A stretch of DNA of 64,000 bases from Streptomyces xanthophaeus (GCF_030440515.1 NZ_CP076543.1:5466501-5530500), one strand, 5' to 3'; positions 8,415 through 19,127 are shown, numbered from the stretch's first letter. Numbers and translations are program-made. The notes: a model not told the origin generated them from the letters alone.

Positions 8415-9086
8415 CTACGCGGGCCGGCGCACCCGGACCACGTTGTCCGTACGGGTCCCGGGCGTTCCGTCGGGCTGGTTCTGGACCCGCTCGGTCTCCT
8501 CGGCCCGCAGCACCTCCCAGCCCGCCGTGACGGGCTCCAGCTGGGCGAGGACCTCCTCGGGCGTGGGGAAGTGCGCCTCCTCCCGCTCCTCCTGCCACGG
8601 CGCCCAGCCCGCGTGCCCGACCACCAGCAGGGTGCCGCCCGGGGCCACGGCCGCGGCGGCCGTGCGCAGGACCGCGTCACGGGGGAAGTCCCCGTAGTTG
8701 TGCAGGAAGCACGCGGAGACGAGGTCGAACTCCCCCTGCGGGAAGGATTCCGTCAGATCGTGCCGGGCGAAGGAGACGCGGTCGGTGACCCCGGCCTCCG
8801 CCGCGTGCTCGGCCGCCCGGCCGAGGGCGACCCCGGAGATGTCGGTCCCGGTGACCGTCCACCCGCGGCGGGCCAGCCATACGGCGTCGGCGCCCTCCCC
8901 GCACCCCAGGTCCAGGGCGCGGCCCGGGGCGAGGGCGGACACCTCGTGCACCAGCATGGCGTTGGGCTCGCCGCTCCAGATGCGGTGGTTCTCCCCGTAC
9001 CGGCCGTCCCAGAACTCCTCGCCCGCCGCCGTCCCGGGCTCGGGCTGGTGGTGGGTGTGCGGGCGGGTGTGCGCGTGCTCGGTCAT
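8415..9086 (-). CDS. Class I SAM-dependent methyltransferase
   Basis: The 223-residue protein has motif I ALDLGCGEGADAVWLARRG at about residues 56-74, followed by TGTDISGVAL with the acidic residue after strand 2. FDLVSACFLHNYGDFPR and PGGTLLVVGH correspond to later strands. The N-terminus is histidine-rich (five His in the first 13 residues). The FWDGRY start resembles TehB/thiopurine-like small-molecule methyltransferases. ATG 9086 was chosen because homologous sequence begins there, although the frame stays open upstream. The substrate is not known. Confidence 0.85.
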   Translation of the reverse strand: MTEHAHTRPHTHHQPEPGTAAGEEFWDGRYGENHRIWSGEPNAMLVHEVSALAPGRALDLGCGEGADAVWLARRGWTVTGTDISGVALGRAAEHAAEAGVTDRVSFARHDLTESFPQGEFDLVSACFLHNYGDFPRDAVLRTAAAAVAPGGTLLVVGHAGWAPWQEEREEAHFPTPEEVLAQLEPVTAGWEVLRAEETERVQNQPDGTPGTRTDNVVRVRRPA

Positions 9087-9205
9087 GGCTTCCTCTTCCA
9101 GTACGGGTGCCGGTGGGGCCGATGCTCCGCCCGCCCGGCGACCTACGGCAAACTTTGTTGCCGACCCGGCAAAGAGGGATGCCGCCCGCTGCCCGAGCGG
9201 GCGCG

Positions 9206-10024
9206 TCACACCTGCGGTTCGGCGATCAGGGCCGTGGCCACCCGGCGGAAGCCGATGCGGGCGTAGACGCGGGCCACGTCCTCGTCGCCCGCCGACAGGA
9301 AGACGGTGCGGGCCCCGCGCGCCCGGGCCTCCGCGACCAGGGCGGCCGTGACCCCGAGGGCCAGGCCCTGGCGGCGGGCCGACGGGAGGGTGCCGACGCC
9401 CACCACCTCCACGACGTCCCCGACCGGGTTGTACTGGCCCGCGCAGAGCACCACACCGTCCCGTACGGCCGCGGCCAGGACCGTGGTGCCCGCTGCCAGC
9501 TTCCCGGACACCCGGGCCCGGCCCGCCTCGGCCGCCGGATCCGTCAGCGCCGCCGCCAGCTCGGCGGGGCCCGCCTCGCCGACCGCCGTGCCCGGGGCCG
9601 CGAAGGCCAGGGACGGGACCGTCACCGCGGCGGCGAGCAGAGGGTCGCCGGCGTCGAGCAGGCGGACTTCCGGATGCGGGGAAAGGACTTCGGCCGAGGG
9701 GTCCAGGACCATCAGCGGGTGCGCGTGGACATGGAGTCCCGCCGCCTCCACCGCGGCACGGAGCGAGGGGCTGGTTTCGGCCACCCACTCGAAGGCCTCG
9801 GGAACCTTCAGCTCCCGCTGGCGCTCCCAGACCCGTTCCACGTCGGCCCGGGTCGCCTCGGGGCCCCCGAGCGCGGGCCGCGCGTAGTACGGCCAGCCCG
9901 CGCCCTCCTGGACGAACAGGGTCAGCGGGCCGAAGTCCTCGGCGCGGGCCCCGCCCACCCGCGGCACCGTGTCGTAGTACCGCTCAAGCTCGGACAGCGT
10001 CGAATCGATCATGTGGTCGGTCAT
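9206..10024 (-). CDS. GNAT family N-acetyltransferase
   Basis: The 272-residue protein has a C-terminal acetyl-CoA binding core: VEVVGVGTLPSARRQGLALGVTAAL (about 197-221), the Q/R-x-x-G-x-A loop, then FLSAGDEDVARVYARIGFRRV. The N-terminal half is an unrelated or degenerate GNAT-like domain. ATG 10024 gives MTDHMIDSTL; a second ATG at 10012 is also possible. It stands alone between a methyltransferase and the protease/inhibitor pair. The acceptor substrate is unknown. Confidence 0.82.
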   Translation of the reverse strand: MTDHMIDSTLSELERYYDTVPRVGGARAEDFGPLTLFVQEGAGWPYYARPALGGPEATRADVERVWERQRELKVPEAFEWVAETSPSLRAAVEAAGLHVHAHPLMVLDPSAEVLSPHPEVRLLDAGDPLLAAAVTVPSLAFAAPGTAVGEAGPAELAAALTDPAAEAGRARVSGKLAAGTTVLAAAVRDGVVLCAGQYNPVGDVVEVVGVGTLPSARRQGLALGVTAALVAEARARGARTVFLSAGDEDVARVYARIGFRRVATALIAEPQV

Positions 10025-10076
10025 CCGGCCATCCAAACAAAGCGGCGCCGCGCGGGCACCTCCTTTCCGGACCTGC

Positions 10077-10346
10077 TCAGGCGCCCTCCTTCAGCACGCG
10101 CGAGATCAGCGCCCGCTGGGCGTCCGACAGGTTGGGGTCCGCGCAGGCCACCGTCCGCCCGTCGACCGTGATCCGGTACGAGAAGCCGTCCCGTACCCGG
10201 TCCGCCGGGTCGCCCGGCGGACCGGGCCGCAGCGCGAGCTGGGCCAGGGCCTGCCACTCGTTCTCGTCCGGCCGGCCCGCGGTGTCCACCTCGGCCCGGC
10301 GCTCGATGCCCGCGAAGCCGCCCGTCCGTATCACCTGAATGCGCAT
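10077..10346 (-). CDS. Emfourin-type protealysin inhibitor
   Basis: The 89-residue protein begins MRIQVIRTGGFAGIERRAEV and has the emfourin pattern: a GGFAGI strand, two central charged helices, SYRITVDGRTV, then a C-terminal helix. Emfourins inhibit protealysin-like M4 metalloproteases. It starts ten bases after the stop of the M4 protease gene upstream on the same strand, so enzyme and inhibitor are one transcript. There is no signal peptide, matching the leaderless protease. The name rests on family pattern and genetic linkage. Confidence 0.8.
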   Translation of the reverse strand: MRIQVIRTGGFAGIERRAEVDTAGRPDENEWQALAQLALRPGPPGDPADRVRDGFSYRITVDGRTVACADPNLSDAQRALISRVLKEGA

Positions 10347-10356
10347 GGGGAGCCCT

Positions 10357-11433
10357 CTACCCCGCGAGCGGGACACCCACCGCGGACCACGCCTTCTGGA
10401 GCGCCTGGTGCTCCGCACCGCCGTCCCCGTACCGGGTCACGGCCGCCGCGGTCGAGAGCCGGGCGAAGTCCGCGAAGTCCGCCCGGGAGGTGAGGTCGCC
10501 GCCGGTCAGGGTGTCGTACCAGATCTGCCCGGCCCGCTCCCAGGCCTTGCCGCCCAGCTCGGTCGCCACGATGTAGAAGGCGTGGTTGGGGATGCCGGAG
10601 TTGATGTGGACGCCGCCGTTGTCGCTGTGGGTGTTCACGTAGCCGTCCATCGTGGCCGGCTGCGGGTCCTTGCCGAGCTCGTCGTCGTCGTACGCGGTGC
10701 CCGGGGCCTTCATCGAGCGCAGCGCGACCCCAGTGACGCTGGGGCCGAGCAGCCCGGCCCCGATCAGCCAGTCGGCCTCCTCGGCCGTCTGCTCCAGCGA
10801 GTACTGCTTGATCAGCGAGCCGAAGACGTCCGACATCGACTCGTTCAGGGCGCCCGACTGGCCGCGGTAGGTCAGGTTCGCCGTGTACTGGGTGACCCCA
10901 TGGGTCAGCTCGTGGCCGATGACGTCCACCGACACGGTGAAGTCGAGGAAGAGGTCCCCGTCGCCGTCGCCGAAGACCATCTGCTGACCGTCCCAGAAGG
11001 CGTTGTTGTAGTCCTCGTCGTAGTGGACGGTCGCGTCCAGGGGGAGTCCGGAGTCGTCGATCGAGCGCCGGCCGAAGCCCTTCAGGAAGAGTTCGTACGT
11101 CGCCCCGAGCCCTGCGTAGGCGCGGTTGACGGTGGCGTCCTTGCTCAGCGGGTCGCCCTCCCCGCGGACCTTCGTCCCGGGCAGCCGGGTGCGGTGCTGG
11201 GCGTCGTAGATCGTCCGCTCCGGGTCGTCGGAGGCCGGCGCGGCGAGGGTGGGGACGATTCCCCGGACGGCGGTGACCCGGCGCCGGGTGCGCAGCAGGG
11301 AGTCCCGCTCCAGGGTGCGCTGGGCGAGGTCGGCGCGGCGGGAGTCCTCGGACAGGGCGGCCTTGTCGAGGAGGTGCGGCGGTACGACCGTGCAGAAGAC
11401 GGGGTGGTGGCGGCGAGCGTGGGAGGCATTCAT
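10357..11433 (-). CDS. M4 (thermolysin/protealysin-like) metallopeptidase
   Basis: The 358-residue protein has the zinc motif HELTHGV and the third zinc ligand in the downstream segment GALNESMSDVFG. VHINSGIPNHAFY supplies the catalytic His of the M4 family. It opens with a short N-terminal propeptide-like region including HHPVFCTVVPPHLLDKAA, typical of protealysin-like precursors, and has no signal peptide. ATG 11433 is the first ATG consistent with homologues. The inhibitor gene follows ten bases later. Protealysin-like enzymes are often intracellular and act in bacterial or host protein cleavage; its target here is unknown. Confidence 0.9.
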   Translation of the reverse strand: MNASHARRHHPVFCTVVPPHLLDKAALSEDSRRADLAQRTLERDSLLRTRRRVTAVRGIVPTLAAPASDDPERTIYDAQHRTRLPGTKVRGEGDPLSKDATVNRAYAGLGATYELFLKGFGRRSIDDSGLPLDATVHYDEDYNNAFWDGQQMVFGDGDGDLFLDFTVSVDVIGHELTHGVTQYTANLTYRGQSGALNESMSDVFGSLIKQYSLEQTAEEADWLIGAGLLGPSVTGVALRSMKAPGTAYDDDELGKDPQPATMDGYVNTHSDNGGVHINSGIPNHAFYIVATELGGKAWERAGQIWYDTLTGGDLTSRADFADFARLSTAAAVTRYGDGGAEHQALQKAWSAVGVPLAG

Positions 11434-11484
11434 GCCCGGCAATGTGGCAGTGGGTCATGACGGTGTCACTACCTGCGACCATGA

Positions 11485-13569
<2,085 letters not shown>

Positions 13570-13581
13570 TCCCCCGTACGT

Positions 13582-13618
13582 GAACCCCGCTCCCTCCCTT
13601 GCGGAGGGGGCGGGGTTC
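13582..13618. terminator. Bidirectional terminator between leuA and SDR gene
   Basis: A 16-bp stem, GAACCCCGCTCCCTCC (13582-13597) with GGAGGGGGCGGGGTTC (13603-13618), has one G-T wobble and a five-base loop. It lies between convergent genes and starts 12 bases after the leuA stop. Confidence 0.8.
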
Positions 13619-13648
13619 CGTCGTTCCCCCGTGGGCCCGTGTGGTGGC

Positions 13649-14407
13649 TCAGCGGGCCAGGTAGCCGCCGTCCACCGGCAGGATCACGCCCGTCACGAAC
13701 GAGGCCGCGTCCGAGGCCAGGAAGGCGATGACGCGGGCCACCTCCTCGGGCTCCCCGAGCCGGCCCATCGGGTGCGCCCCCTCGATCTCCGACAGGTACT
13801 CCGGCCCGCCCGGCTCGTCCTGCAGCGCGATCACCCGCTCCGTACGGATGGTTCCCGGTGCCACCGCGTTGACCCGGATCCCGTGCGCGGCCCACTCCAC
13901 CGCGAGGTGCTTGGTCAGCCCCGACGCCACGAACTTCGCGGGTCCGTACGCGGCCTGGCGGGCCTGCCCGGCCACTCCCGAGATCGAGGACACACAGACC
14001 AGGGCCCCGCCGGGGCGGGGCTGCGCCGTCATCGCCTCGATCGCGTACTTGCAGGTCAGGAACATTCCGCGGCCGTCGACCGCCATGACGTGGTCCCAGT
14101 CCTCGGGACTGGTCTCCCGTACGTCGGAGAGGGGGAGCACCCCGGCGTTCGCCACGGCGACGTCCAGGCGCCCGTAGGCCCCGACGGCGGCCGCGACCAT
14201 CGCGCGATTGGCCTCCGGGTCGGAGACGTCACCGGCGACCGCGGTGATCGTGTACCCCTCGCCGGCCAGTTCCGTACGCAGGGCCTCGACCCCGGGGCCG
14301 TTGATGTCGGCCGCGGTCACCCGGGCCCCGGAACGGGCCAGCAGCAGGGCGGTGGCCCGGCCGATCCCGCTCGCGGCGCCGGTGACCAGACAGGACTTCT
14401 CGTTCAT
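13649..14407 (-). CDS. SDR family NAD(P)-dependent oxidoreductase
   Basis: The 252-residue classical short-chain dehydrogenase has the nucleotide motif TGAASGIG near residue 10, VANAGV for the NNAG region, the catalytic Ser in VCVSSISGVAG and the Y-x-x-x-K in AAYGPAKF. The C-terminus VTGVILPVDGGYLAR is typical. ATG 14407 begins MNEKSCLVTG. It is a single gene convergent with leuA. An Asp after the second strand (AADINGPG) suggests an NAD preference. The substrate is unknown. Confidence 0.88.
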   Translation of the reverse strand: MNEKSCLVTGAASGIGRATALLLARSGARVTAADINGPGVEALRTELAGEGYTITAVAGDVSDPEANRAMVAAAVGAYGRLDVAVANAGVLPLSDVRETSPEDWDHVMAVDGRGMFLTCKYAIEAMTAQPRPGGALVCVSSISGVAGQARQAAYGPAKFVASGLTKHLAVEWAAHGIRVNAVAPGTIRTERVIALQDEPGGPEYLSEIEGAHPMGRLGEPEEVARVIAFLASDAASFVTGVILPVDGGYLAR

Positions 14408-14504
14408 GCGGCGAACCCTAGAGGGGGCGGGGAGGGGGTGGGGGGACGCCGGGGACGCAGACCGGCCAAGTCCGGGGCCCGGGACATGTTGTCTTGTCAC
14501 ACGA

Positions 14505-14534
14505 CTGACGCATCCTCACCGATGTGGCTAACAT
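14505..14534 (+). promoter_or_regulatory. Candidate HrdB-type promoter for the TerB-like gene
   Basis: CTGACG (14505-14510) and TAACAT (14529-14534) are separated by 18 bases. The start codon lies 45 bases downstream, behind a GGAGG Shine-Dalgarno. Confidence 0.45.
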
Positions 14535-14578
14535 CACGCCCACCCGGCGATGTTGCCGGAAGGTTACGGAGGTGCGAC

Positions 14579-15274
14579 GTGCTGCCAGTTCGGGGTGGGG
14601 ACGGCCGGAAGCTCACGGTCTGGGGCACCCGTACCACCTGGAGCACCGTGGGGGACGGGGAGTTCTTCTGCCCCGCCTGCGGTGGGGACCGCAATTACCG
14701 CAGGAGGACCGGACGGCGCCGGTTCACCGTCCTCGGGGTGCCGCTGCTGCCCCGCGGGCAGGCCGGGCCCGTCATCGAGTGCCAGGGCTGCCGTGCGCGC
14801 TTCGCCACCGACGTCCTGGACCACCTCACCACGACCCGCTTCACGGCCCTCCTGCGCGACGCCGTGCACACCGTGGCGCTGGCCGTGCTCACCGCGGGCG
14901 GAACGGCCTCGCGCAGCGCGCTGGAGGCCGCGGTGGGCGCCGTACGGACCGCGGGCTTCCAGGACTGCACCGAGGAGCAGCTGGAGTCCCTCGTGGAGGC
15001 GCTCTCCACGGACGAGGGGCGGCTGGGGCTGTACGACGTCCCGGAGTGCTGCGGGGCCGCGCTGTCGATAGAGCTCCACGAGGCCCTGGAACCGCTGGCC
15101 CCGCACCTGGCCGGCCCGGGCCGTGAATCGATCCTGCTCCAGGGGGCCCGTATCGCGCTCGCGGACGGCCCGTACACCCCGGCCGAGCGCGAGGTGCTCG
15201 CGACGGTCGGCGCGGCGCTGCGGATCGACACGGACGAGGTGCCCCGGCTGCTGTCGGCGGTACGCGCTCCCTGA
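14579..15274 (+). CDS. TerB-like protein with N-terminal zinc ribbon
   Basis: The 231-residue protein begins with a zinc-ribbon-like region: FCPACGGDRNYRRR with C-x2-C, then IECQGCRARF with a second C-x2-C. A helical TerB-like domain follows (about 90-231) with ILLQGARIALADGPYTPAEREVLATVG, the acidic metal-binding pattern of TerB/tellurite-resistance-type proteins. GTG 14579 has a GGAGG Shine-Dalgarno six bases upstream. TerB domains are associated with membrane-stress or metal-linked systems; no other ter genes are nearby, so involvement in tellurite resistance is not supported. It is a single gene with its own promoter. Confidence 0.7.
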   Translation: MLPVRGGDGRKLTVWGTRTTWSTVGDGEFFCPACGGDRNYRRRTGRRRFTVLGVPLLPRGQAGPVIECQGCRARFATDVLDHLTTTRFTALLRDAVHTVALAVLTAGGTASRSALEAAVGAVRTAGFQDCTEEQLESLVEALSTDEGRLGLYDVPECCGAALSIELHEALEPLAPHLAGPGRESILLQGARIALADGPYTPAEREVLATVGAALRIDTDEVPRLLSAVRAP

Positions 15275-15354
15275 CGGGGGTGTTCCACGGATCCGCGGCG
15301 GATCCGGCGGATCCGGCGGGCATCCGGCGCGGACCCGAAAACGGATCCGACTGC

Positions 15355-15391
15355 GAGCGGCCCTGTGCGAATTCATCGCGCAGGGCCGCTC
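15355..15391. terminator. Hairpin terminator after the TerB-like gene
   Basis: GAGCGGCCCTG (15355-15365) pairs perfectly with CAGGGCCGCTC (15381-15391) around a 15-base loop. There is no T tract, as is common in Streptomyces. Confidence 0.6.
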
Positions 15392-15826
15392 GTGTCCGAT
15401 CCGTGGACTCCGGAGGGCCCCGTTCCGTCCGAAACGGCCTTCCGCGACGTAACGATCCGGCCTCGCAGGGCCCATTTCGGGACGTGTGAACGCCGTGTGA
15501 AGGGTGCGGGCGCACGCTCCGTGCCCGATGTGTCCACCAGTCGGACGGCCGGAACAGTGCCTTCGAGTTTGCCTCCCATCAGGGCTGCAAACTCCGTATC
15601 CGCACGTCACGGGGCAGGTGCTTCACGGGTGCGCGGCGGGAACGGCCGCCTCCGCACCGTTGCGCGCATACCCCTGTCGAGAGCTGCGCACCACTGGAGA
15701 AACCTACAGATCGGGCAGGCCTGAACGTCAACAGTTTGTCGAAGTCGACGATATGTGTGAGGCCACCCACAGGCGTTCAATTCCGGTCACACGACAAGAC
15801 GGCGCCGTTAACACAGCGCGGCTTCG

Positions 15827-15844
15827 ATTCACTTCAACGTGAAT
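15827..15844. promoter_or_regulatory. Possible operator ATTCAC-N6-GTGAAT
   Basis: This is a perfect inverted repeat, ATTCAC TTCAAC GTGAAT, ten bases before the structured leader RNA and about 100 bases before the permease start. The binding protein is unknown. Confidence 0.35.
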
Positions 15845-15854
15845 GCACTGACAA

Positions 15855-15895
15855 CCCTGGCGTACCAACGGGTTAGCGACCCACTACGCCCAGGG
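15855..15895 (+). ncRNA. Structured leader element, possible purine/xanthine-type riboswitch
   Basis: CCCTGGCGTA (15855-15864) pairs with TACGCCCAGGG (15885-15895) with one bulged C. Inside, GGGT (15870-15873) pairs with ACCC (15879-15882) around a TAGCG loop. An asymmetric internal loop (CCAAC opposite AC) separates the two stems. The architecture, P1-internal loop-P2 upstream of an NCS2 nucleobase permease, recalls the xanthine (NMT1) riboswitch class, but identity was not tested. A CTCCT that could mask a ribosome binding site follows at 15906-15910. Confidence 0.4.
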
Positions 15896-15942
15896 ATAAC
15901 CAGATCTCCTCTCACTTACCTACCTTGAAGGGCAAGGCTGAG

Positions 15943-17418
15943 ATGGCACGTGTCGCCGCCCGGCTTTCCACCGACGGAGAGCAGAGCACGCACCCGGTCG
16001 ACGAGGTGCTCCCCCTCCCCAAGCTCGCGCTGTACGGCTTCCAGCACGTACTCGCCTTCTACGCCGGCGCGGTGATCGTTCCGATCATCGTCGGCAACGC
16101 GCTGAAGCTGAGCCCTGAACAGCTGGTCTACCTGATCAACGCGGACCTCTTCACCTGCGGTATCGCCTCGATCATCCAGGCCTGGGGCATCGGCCGGATC
16201 GGTGCGCGCCTGCCGCTGATCCAGGGCGTGACCTTCACCGCGGTCTCCCCGATGATCGCCATCGGTCTCGGCGCCGGGGGCGGTACCGCCGCCCTGCTGG
16301 TCATCTACGGCGCGGTGATCACCGCCGGCATCGCCACCTTCGCCTTCGCCTGGCTCCCGGCCAAGGCGTTCCGGACGGTGATGCGGCTGTTCCCGCCGGT
16401 CGTCACCGGCACGGTGATCACCGTGCTGGGCATCGTCCTGATCCCGGTCGGTCTCAACGACGCGGCCGGCGGCCTCGGCAGCCCCGACTTCGGAGACCCG
16501 AAGAACTTCGCCTACGCCGGCGGCACGATGCTCTTCATCCTCATCCTGATGAAGATCGGCAAGCCGTTCCTCTCCAGCATCTCGATCCTCCTCGGCCTGG
16601 TCGTCGGCACCACCGTCGCCTTCCTGCTCGGCGACGCGAAGTTCGGCGACGTCGGCAACTCCGAGTGGATCGGGATCACCACCCCCTTCCACTTCGGTGC
16701 CCCGAAGTTCGAGTGGTTCCCGATCGTCCTGATGCTCATCGTCATGCTGATCACCATGGTCGAGACGACCGGTGACACCTACGCCGTCGGTGACATCGTC
16801 GGCAAGGAGGTCGACAGCGAGACCGTGGCCCGCGCCCTGCGTGCCGACGGCGCCGCGACCGCACTCGGCGGTGTCCTCAACTCCTTCCCGTACGTGGCCT
16901 TCGCCGAGAACGTCGGCCTGGTGCGGATGACGAAGGTGAAGAGCCGGTTCGTGGTGGTCGCCGCGGGTGTCTTCATGATCGTCCTGGGTCTGCTGCCCAA
17001 GGCCGCCGCGATCGTCGCCGCCGTCCCGCACGGGGTCCTCGGCGGCGCCGCGACCGTCATGTTCGCCATGGTCGCCCTGGCCGGTATCCAGACCCTGGCC
17101 AAGGTGGACCTGAAGGAGGAGAAGAACGCGCTGATCGTCGGCGTCTCCCTCGCCTTCGCCCTGCTCCCCGCGACCGTCCCGGTCCTCTTCAGCAAGCACA
17201 TGGACCCTGACCTGTCCTCGCTGCTCAACAGCGGTGTCACGCTCGGTGCCACGGCCGCCATCGTCCTCAACCTGGTCTTCAACGGCCTGGGCAAGGAAGG
17301 CGCCCACGACGCCCCCAAGGTCGAACTGCCCGCCCAGCCGACGGCGGGCGAGGAGTCCGCAGCAGCCGTACCGGCCCCGTCGGGCGAGGGCGAAGAAGCC
17401 CGGACGCCGGCCTCCTGA
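15943..17418 (+). CDS. NCS2 family nucleobase:cation symporter (uracil/xanthine permease)
   Basis: The 491-residue membrane protein has about twelve to fourteen hydrophobic segments. Family signatures visible are QHVLAFYAGAVIVPIIVGNAL in TM1, the TM3 region with QGVTFTAVSPMIAIG, and the substrate-site region LITMVETTGDTYAVGDIVG with ALGGVLNSFPYVAFAENVGLVRMTKVKSR. The C-tail is polar. Uric acid/xanthine or uracil are likely substrates; the QGVTF and ETTGD forms are shared by purine-type members. ATG 15943 was chosen over a TTG at 15925 because an AAGG-type Shine-Dalgarno lies in between. The leader carries a structured element that may regulate it. Confidence 0.88.
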   Translation: MARVAARLSTDGEQSTHPVDEVLPLPKLALYGFQHVLAFYAGAVIVPIIVGNALKLSPEQLVYLINADLFTCGIASIIQAWGIGRIGARLPLIQGVTFTAVSPMIAIGLGAGGGTAALLVIYGAVITAGIATFAFAWLPAKAFRTVMRLFPPVVTGTVITVLGIVLIPVGLNDAAGGLGSPDFGDPKNFAYAGGTMLFILILMKIGKPFLSSISILLGLVVGTTVAFLLGDAKFGDVGNSEWIGITTPFHFGAPKFEWFPIVLMLIVMLITMVETTGDTYAVGDIVGKEVDSETVARALRADGAATALGGVLNSFPYVAFAENVGLVRMTKVKSRFVVVAAGVFMIVLGLLPKAAAIVAAVPHGVLGGAATVMFAMVALAGIQTLAKVDLKEEKNALIVGVSLAFALLPATVPVLFSKHMDPDLSSLLNSGVTLGATAAIVLNLVFNGLGKEGAHDAPKVELPAQPTAGEESAAAVPAPSGEGEEARTPAS

Positions 17419-17434
17419 CCCTCCCAAGGGGTGA

Positions 17435-17463
17435 CCCCGGCCGGGCCCCGCGCCCGGCCGGGG
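17435..17463. terminator. Terminator after the NCS2 permease
   Basis: CCCCGGCCGGGC (17435-17446) pairs perfectly with GCCCGGCCGGGG (17452-17463) around a five-base loop, 16 bases after the stop. Confidence 0.8.
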
Positions 17464-17527
17464 CCGCTGCCGTTCACGGCGGGGACACGCTGCCCGTGGT
17501 TCCGCCGCCGTACGGGACAATGGGCGC

Positions 17528-18274
17528 ATGAGTCTGTTCCGCGACGACGGCATCGTGCTGCGCACCCAGAAGCTGGGTGAGGCGGACCGCATCATCACGC
17601 TGCTGACCCGCGGCCACGGCCGGGTGCGGGCCGTCGCCCGCGGGGTCCGGCGTACGAAGTCCAAATTCGGCGCCGGGCTGGAACCTTTCTCCCACGCCGA
17701 CGTGCAGTTCTTCGCCCGGGGCAGCGAACTGATCGGCCGCAGCCTCCCGCTCTGCACCCAGACCGAGATCATCGCGCCGTACGGCAACGGCATCGTCACC
17801 GACTACGCCCGCTACACCGCCGGCACCGCCATGCTGGAGACCGCCGAGCGGTTCACCGAGAACGAGGGCGAGCCCGCCGTGCAGCAGTACCTGCTGCTCG
17901 TCGGAGCCCTGCGGACCCTCTCGCGCGGCGAGCACGAGCCCCACCTCATCCTCGACGCCTTCCTGCTGCGCTCCCTCGCCGTCAACGGCTACGCGCCCAG
18001 CTTCGAGGACTGCGCGAAGTGCGGCATCCACGGCCCCAACCGGCACTTCTCCGTCGCCGCGGGCGGAGTCGTATGCGGGGACTGCCGGGTGCCCGGCAGC
18101 GTCGTACCCTCATCGGAGGCCATCGCCCTGCTCAGCGCCCTGCTGACGGGCGACTGGGGGCATGCCGACGCGTGCGAGGCGCGTCACGTGCGGGAGGGCA
18201 GCGGGCTGGTCTCCGCCTATTTGCACTGGCATCTGGAGCGCGGGCTACGCTCCCTGCGATACGTCGAGAAATAG
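17528..18274 (+). CDS. recO: DNA repair protein RecO
   Basis: The 248-residue protein has the N-terminal OB fold ([22 protein letters not shown]), then a helical region and a zinc finger with [13 protein letters not shown] and VCGDC. RecO with RecR loads RecA on SSB-coated DNA in the RecF pathway. The ATG lies six bases after GACAAT, so the mRNA is probably leaderless (see 30708 for the near-identical context). uppS follows 11 bases later in the same transcript, a conserved pairing in Streptomyces. Confidence 0.95.
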   Translation: MSLFRDDGIVLRTQKLGEADRIITLLTRGHGRVRAVARGVRRTKSKFGAGLEPFSHADVQFFARGSELIGRSLPLCTQTEIIAPYGNGIVTDYARYTAGTAMLETAERFTENEGEPAVQQYLLLVGALRTLSRGEHEPHLILDAFLLRSLAVNGYAPSFEDCAKCGIHGPNRHFSVAAGGVVCGDCRVPGSVVPSSEAIALLSALLTGDWGHADACEARHVREGSGLVSAYLHWHLERGLRSLRYVEK

Positions 18275-18285
18275 GAGCTGGACAC

Positions 18286-19107
18286 ATGGCACGACGCGGG
18301 ATTCTGGGGCGCTCTCGCCGCGAGTACAAGGTTCCCGAGCCGCACCCGTCCGGCGCGGTCCCGCCGAAGATCCCCGGCGAGCTGGTCCCGAACCACGTCG
18401 CGGTCGTCATGGACGGCAACGGCCGCTGGGCCAAGGAGCGCGGTCTGCCGCGCACCGAGGGCCACAAGGTCGGCGAGGGCGTCGTGCTCGACGTGCTCAA
18501 GGGCTGCCTGGAGATGGGTGTCAAGAACCTCTCCCTGTACGCCTTCTCGACGGAGAACTGGAAGCGCTCGCCCGACGAGGTCCGCTTCCTGATGAACTTC
18601 AACCGCGATGTCATCCGGCGCCGCCGCGACGAGATGAACGAGCTGGGCATCCGCATCCGCTGGGTCGGCCGCATGCCGAAGATGTGGAAGTCGGTCGTCC
18701 AGGAGCTCCAGGTCGCGCAGGAGCAGACCGTCGACAACGACGCCATGACCCTGTACTTCTGCGTCAACTACGGCGGCCGCGCGGAGATCGCGGACGCGGC
18801 TCAGGCCATCGCCCGTGACGTGGCGGCCGGCAGGCTGGACCCGTCGAAGGTCAACGAGAAGACCTTCGCGAAGTACATGTACTACCCGGACATGCCGGAC
18901 GTGGACCTCTTCCTGCGCCCCAGCGGCGAGCAGCGCACCTCCAACTACCTGCTCTGGCAGAGCGCGTACGCCGAGATGGTCTTCCAGGACGTGCTGTGGC
19001 CGGACTTCGACCGGCGCAACCTCTGGGCGGCCTGCCTGGAGTACGCCCAGCGCGACCGCCGCTTCGGCGGCGCCGTCCCGAACCAGGCCGAGGGTTCAGC
19101 GGGCTGA
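18286..19107 (+). CDS. uppS: Isoprenyl transferase (undecaprenyl diphosphate synthase type)
   Basis: The 273-residue cis-prenyltransferase has the substrate loop [14 protein letters not shown] with the catalytic Asp, FSTENWKRS, and the C-terminal [20 protein letters not shown] that binds IPP and Mg2+. It makes the long-chain polyprenyl carrier lipid for peptidoglycan and wall polymers. The ATG follows an AGGAG Shine-Dalgarno. It is co-transcribed with recO. Confidence 0.94.
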   Translation: MARRGILGRSRREYKVPEPHPSGAVPPKIPGELVPNHVAVVMDGNGRWAKERGLPRTEGHKVGEGVVLDVLKGCLEMGVKNLSLYAFSTENWKRSPDEVRFLMNFNRDVIRRRRDEMNELGIRIRWVGRMPKMWKSVVQELQVAQEQTVDNDAMTLYFCVNYGGRAEIADAAQAIARDVAAGRLDPSKVNEKTFAKYMYYPDMPDVDLFLRPSGEQRTSNYLLWQSAYAEMVFQDVLWPDFDRRNLWAACLEYAQRDRRFGGAVPNQAEGSAG

Positions 19108-19127
19108 GCTGCCGTTATCCTCACCGC

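Larger units (their letters stand above)
15275..15942 (+). other. Long leader/intergenic region before the NCS2 permease
   Basis: This 668-base gap contains imperfect tandem GCGGATCCG units (about 15288-15345), a terminator hairpin at 15355-15391, a less GC-rich stretch with no credible gene (15400-15820), a palindrome at 15827-15844 and a two-stem RNA-like structure at 15855-15895 just upstream of the permease. The composition from about 15700 to 15900 is notably more AT-rich than coding sequence, as expected of a promoter and regulatory leader. Confidence 0.6.

Noticed and set aside
5863..8598. 911-residue open frame opposite the WxL/DUF916/era genes
   Set aside because: Shadow frame; its composition follows the opposite-strand codon bias and it spans several genes.
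14579..15274. Tellurite resistance determinant
   Set aside because: Only a TerB-like domain is present; no terC, terD or related genes are nearby, so resistance is not supported.
15916..17799. 627-residue open frame opposite the permease
   Set aside because: Acid-rich, repetitive shadow of a membrane protein gene; no motif.
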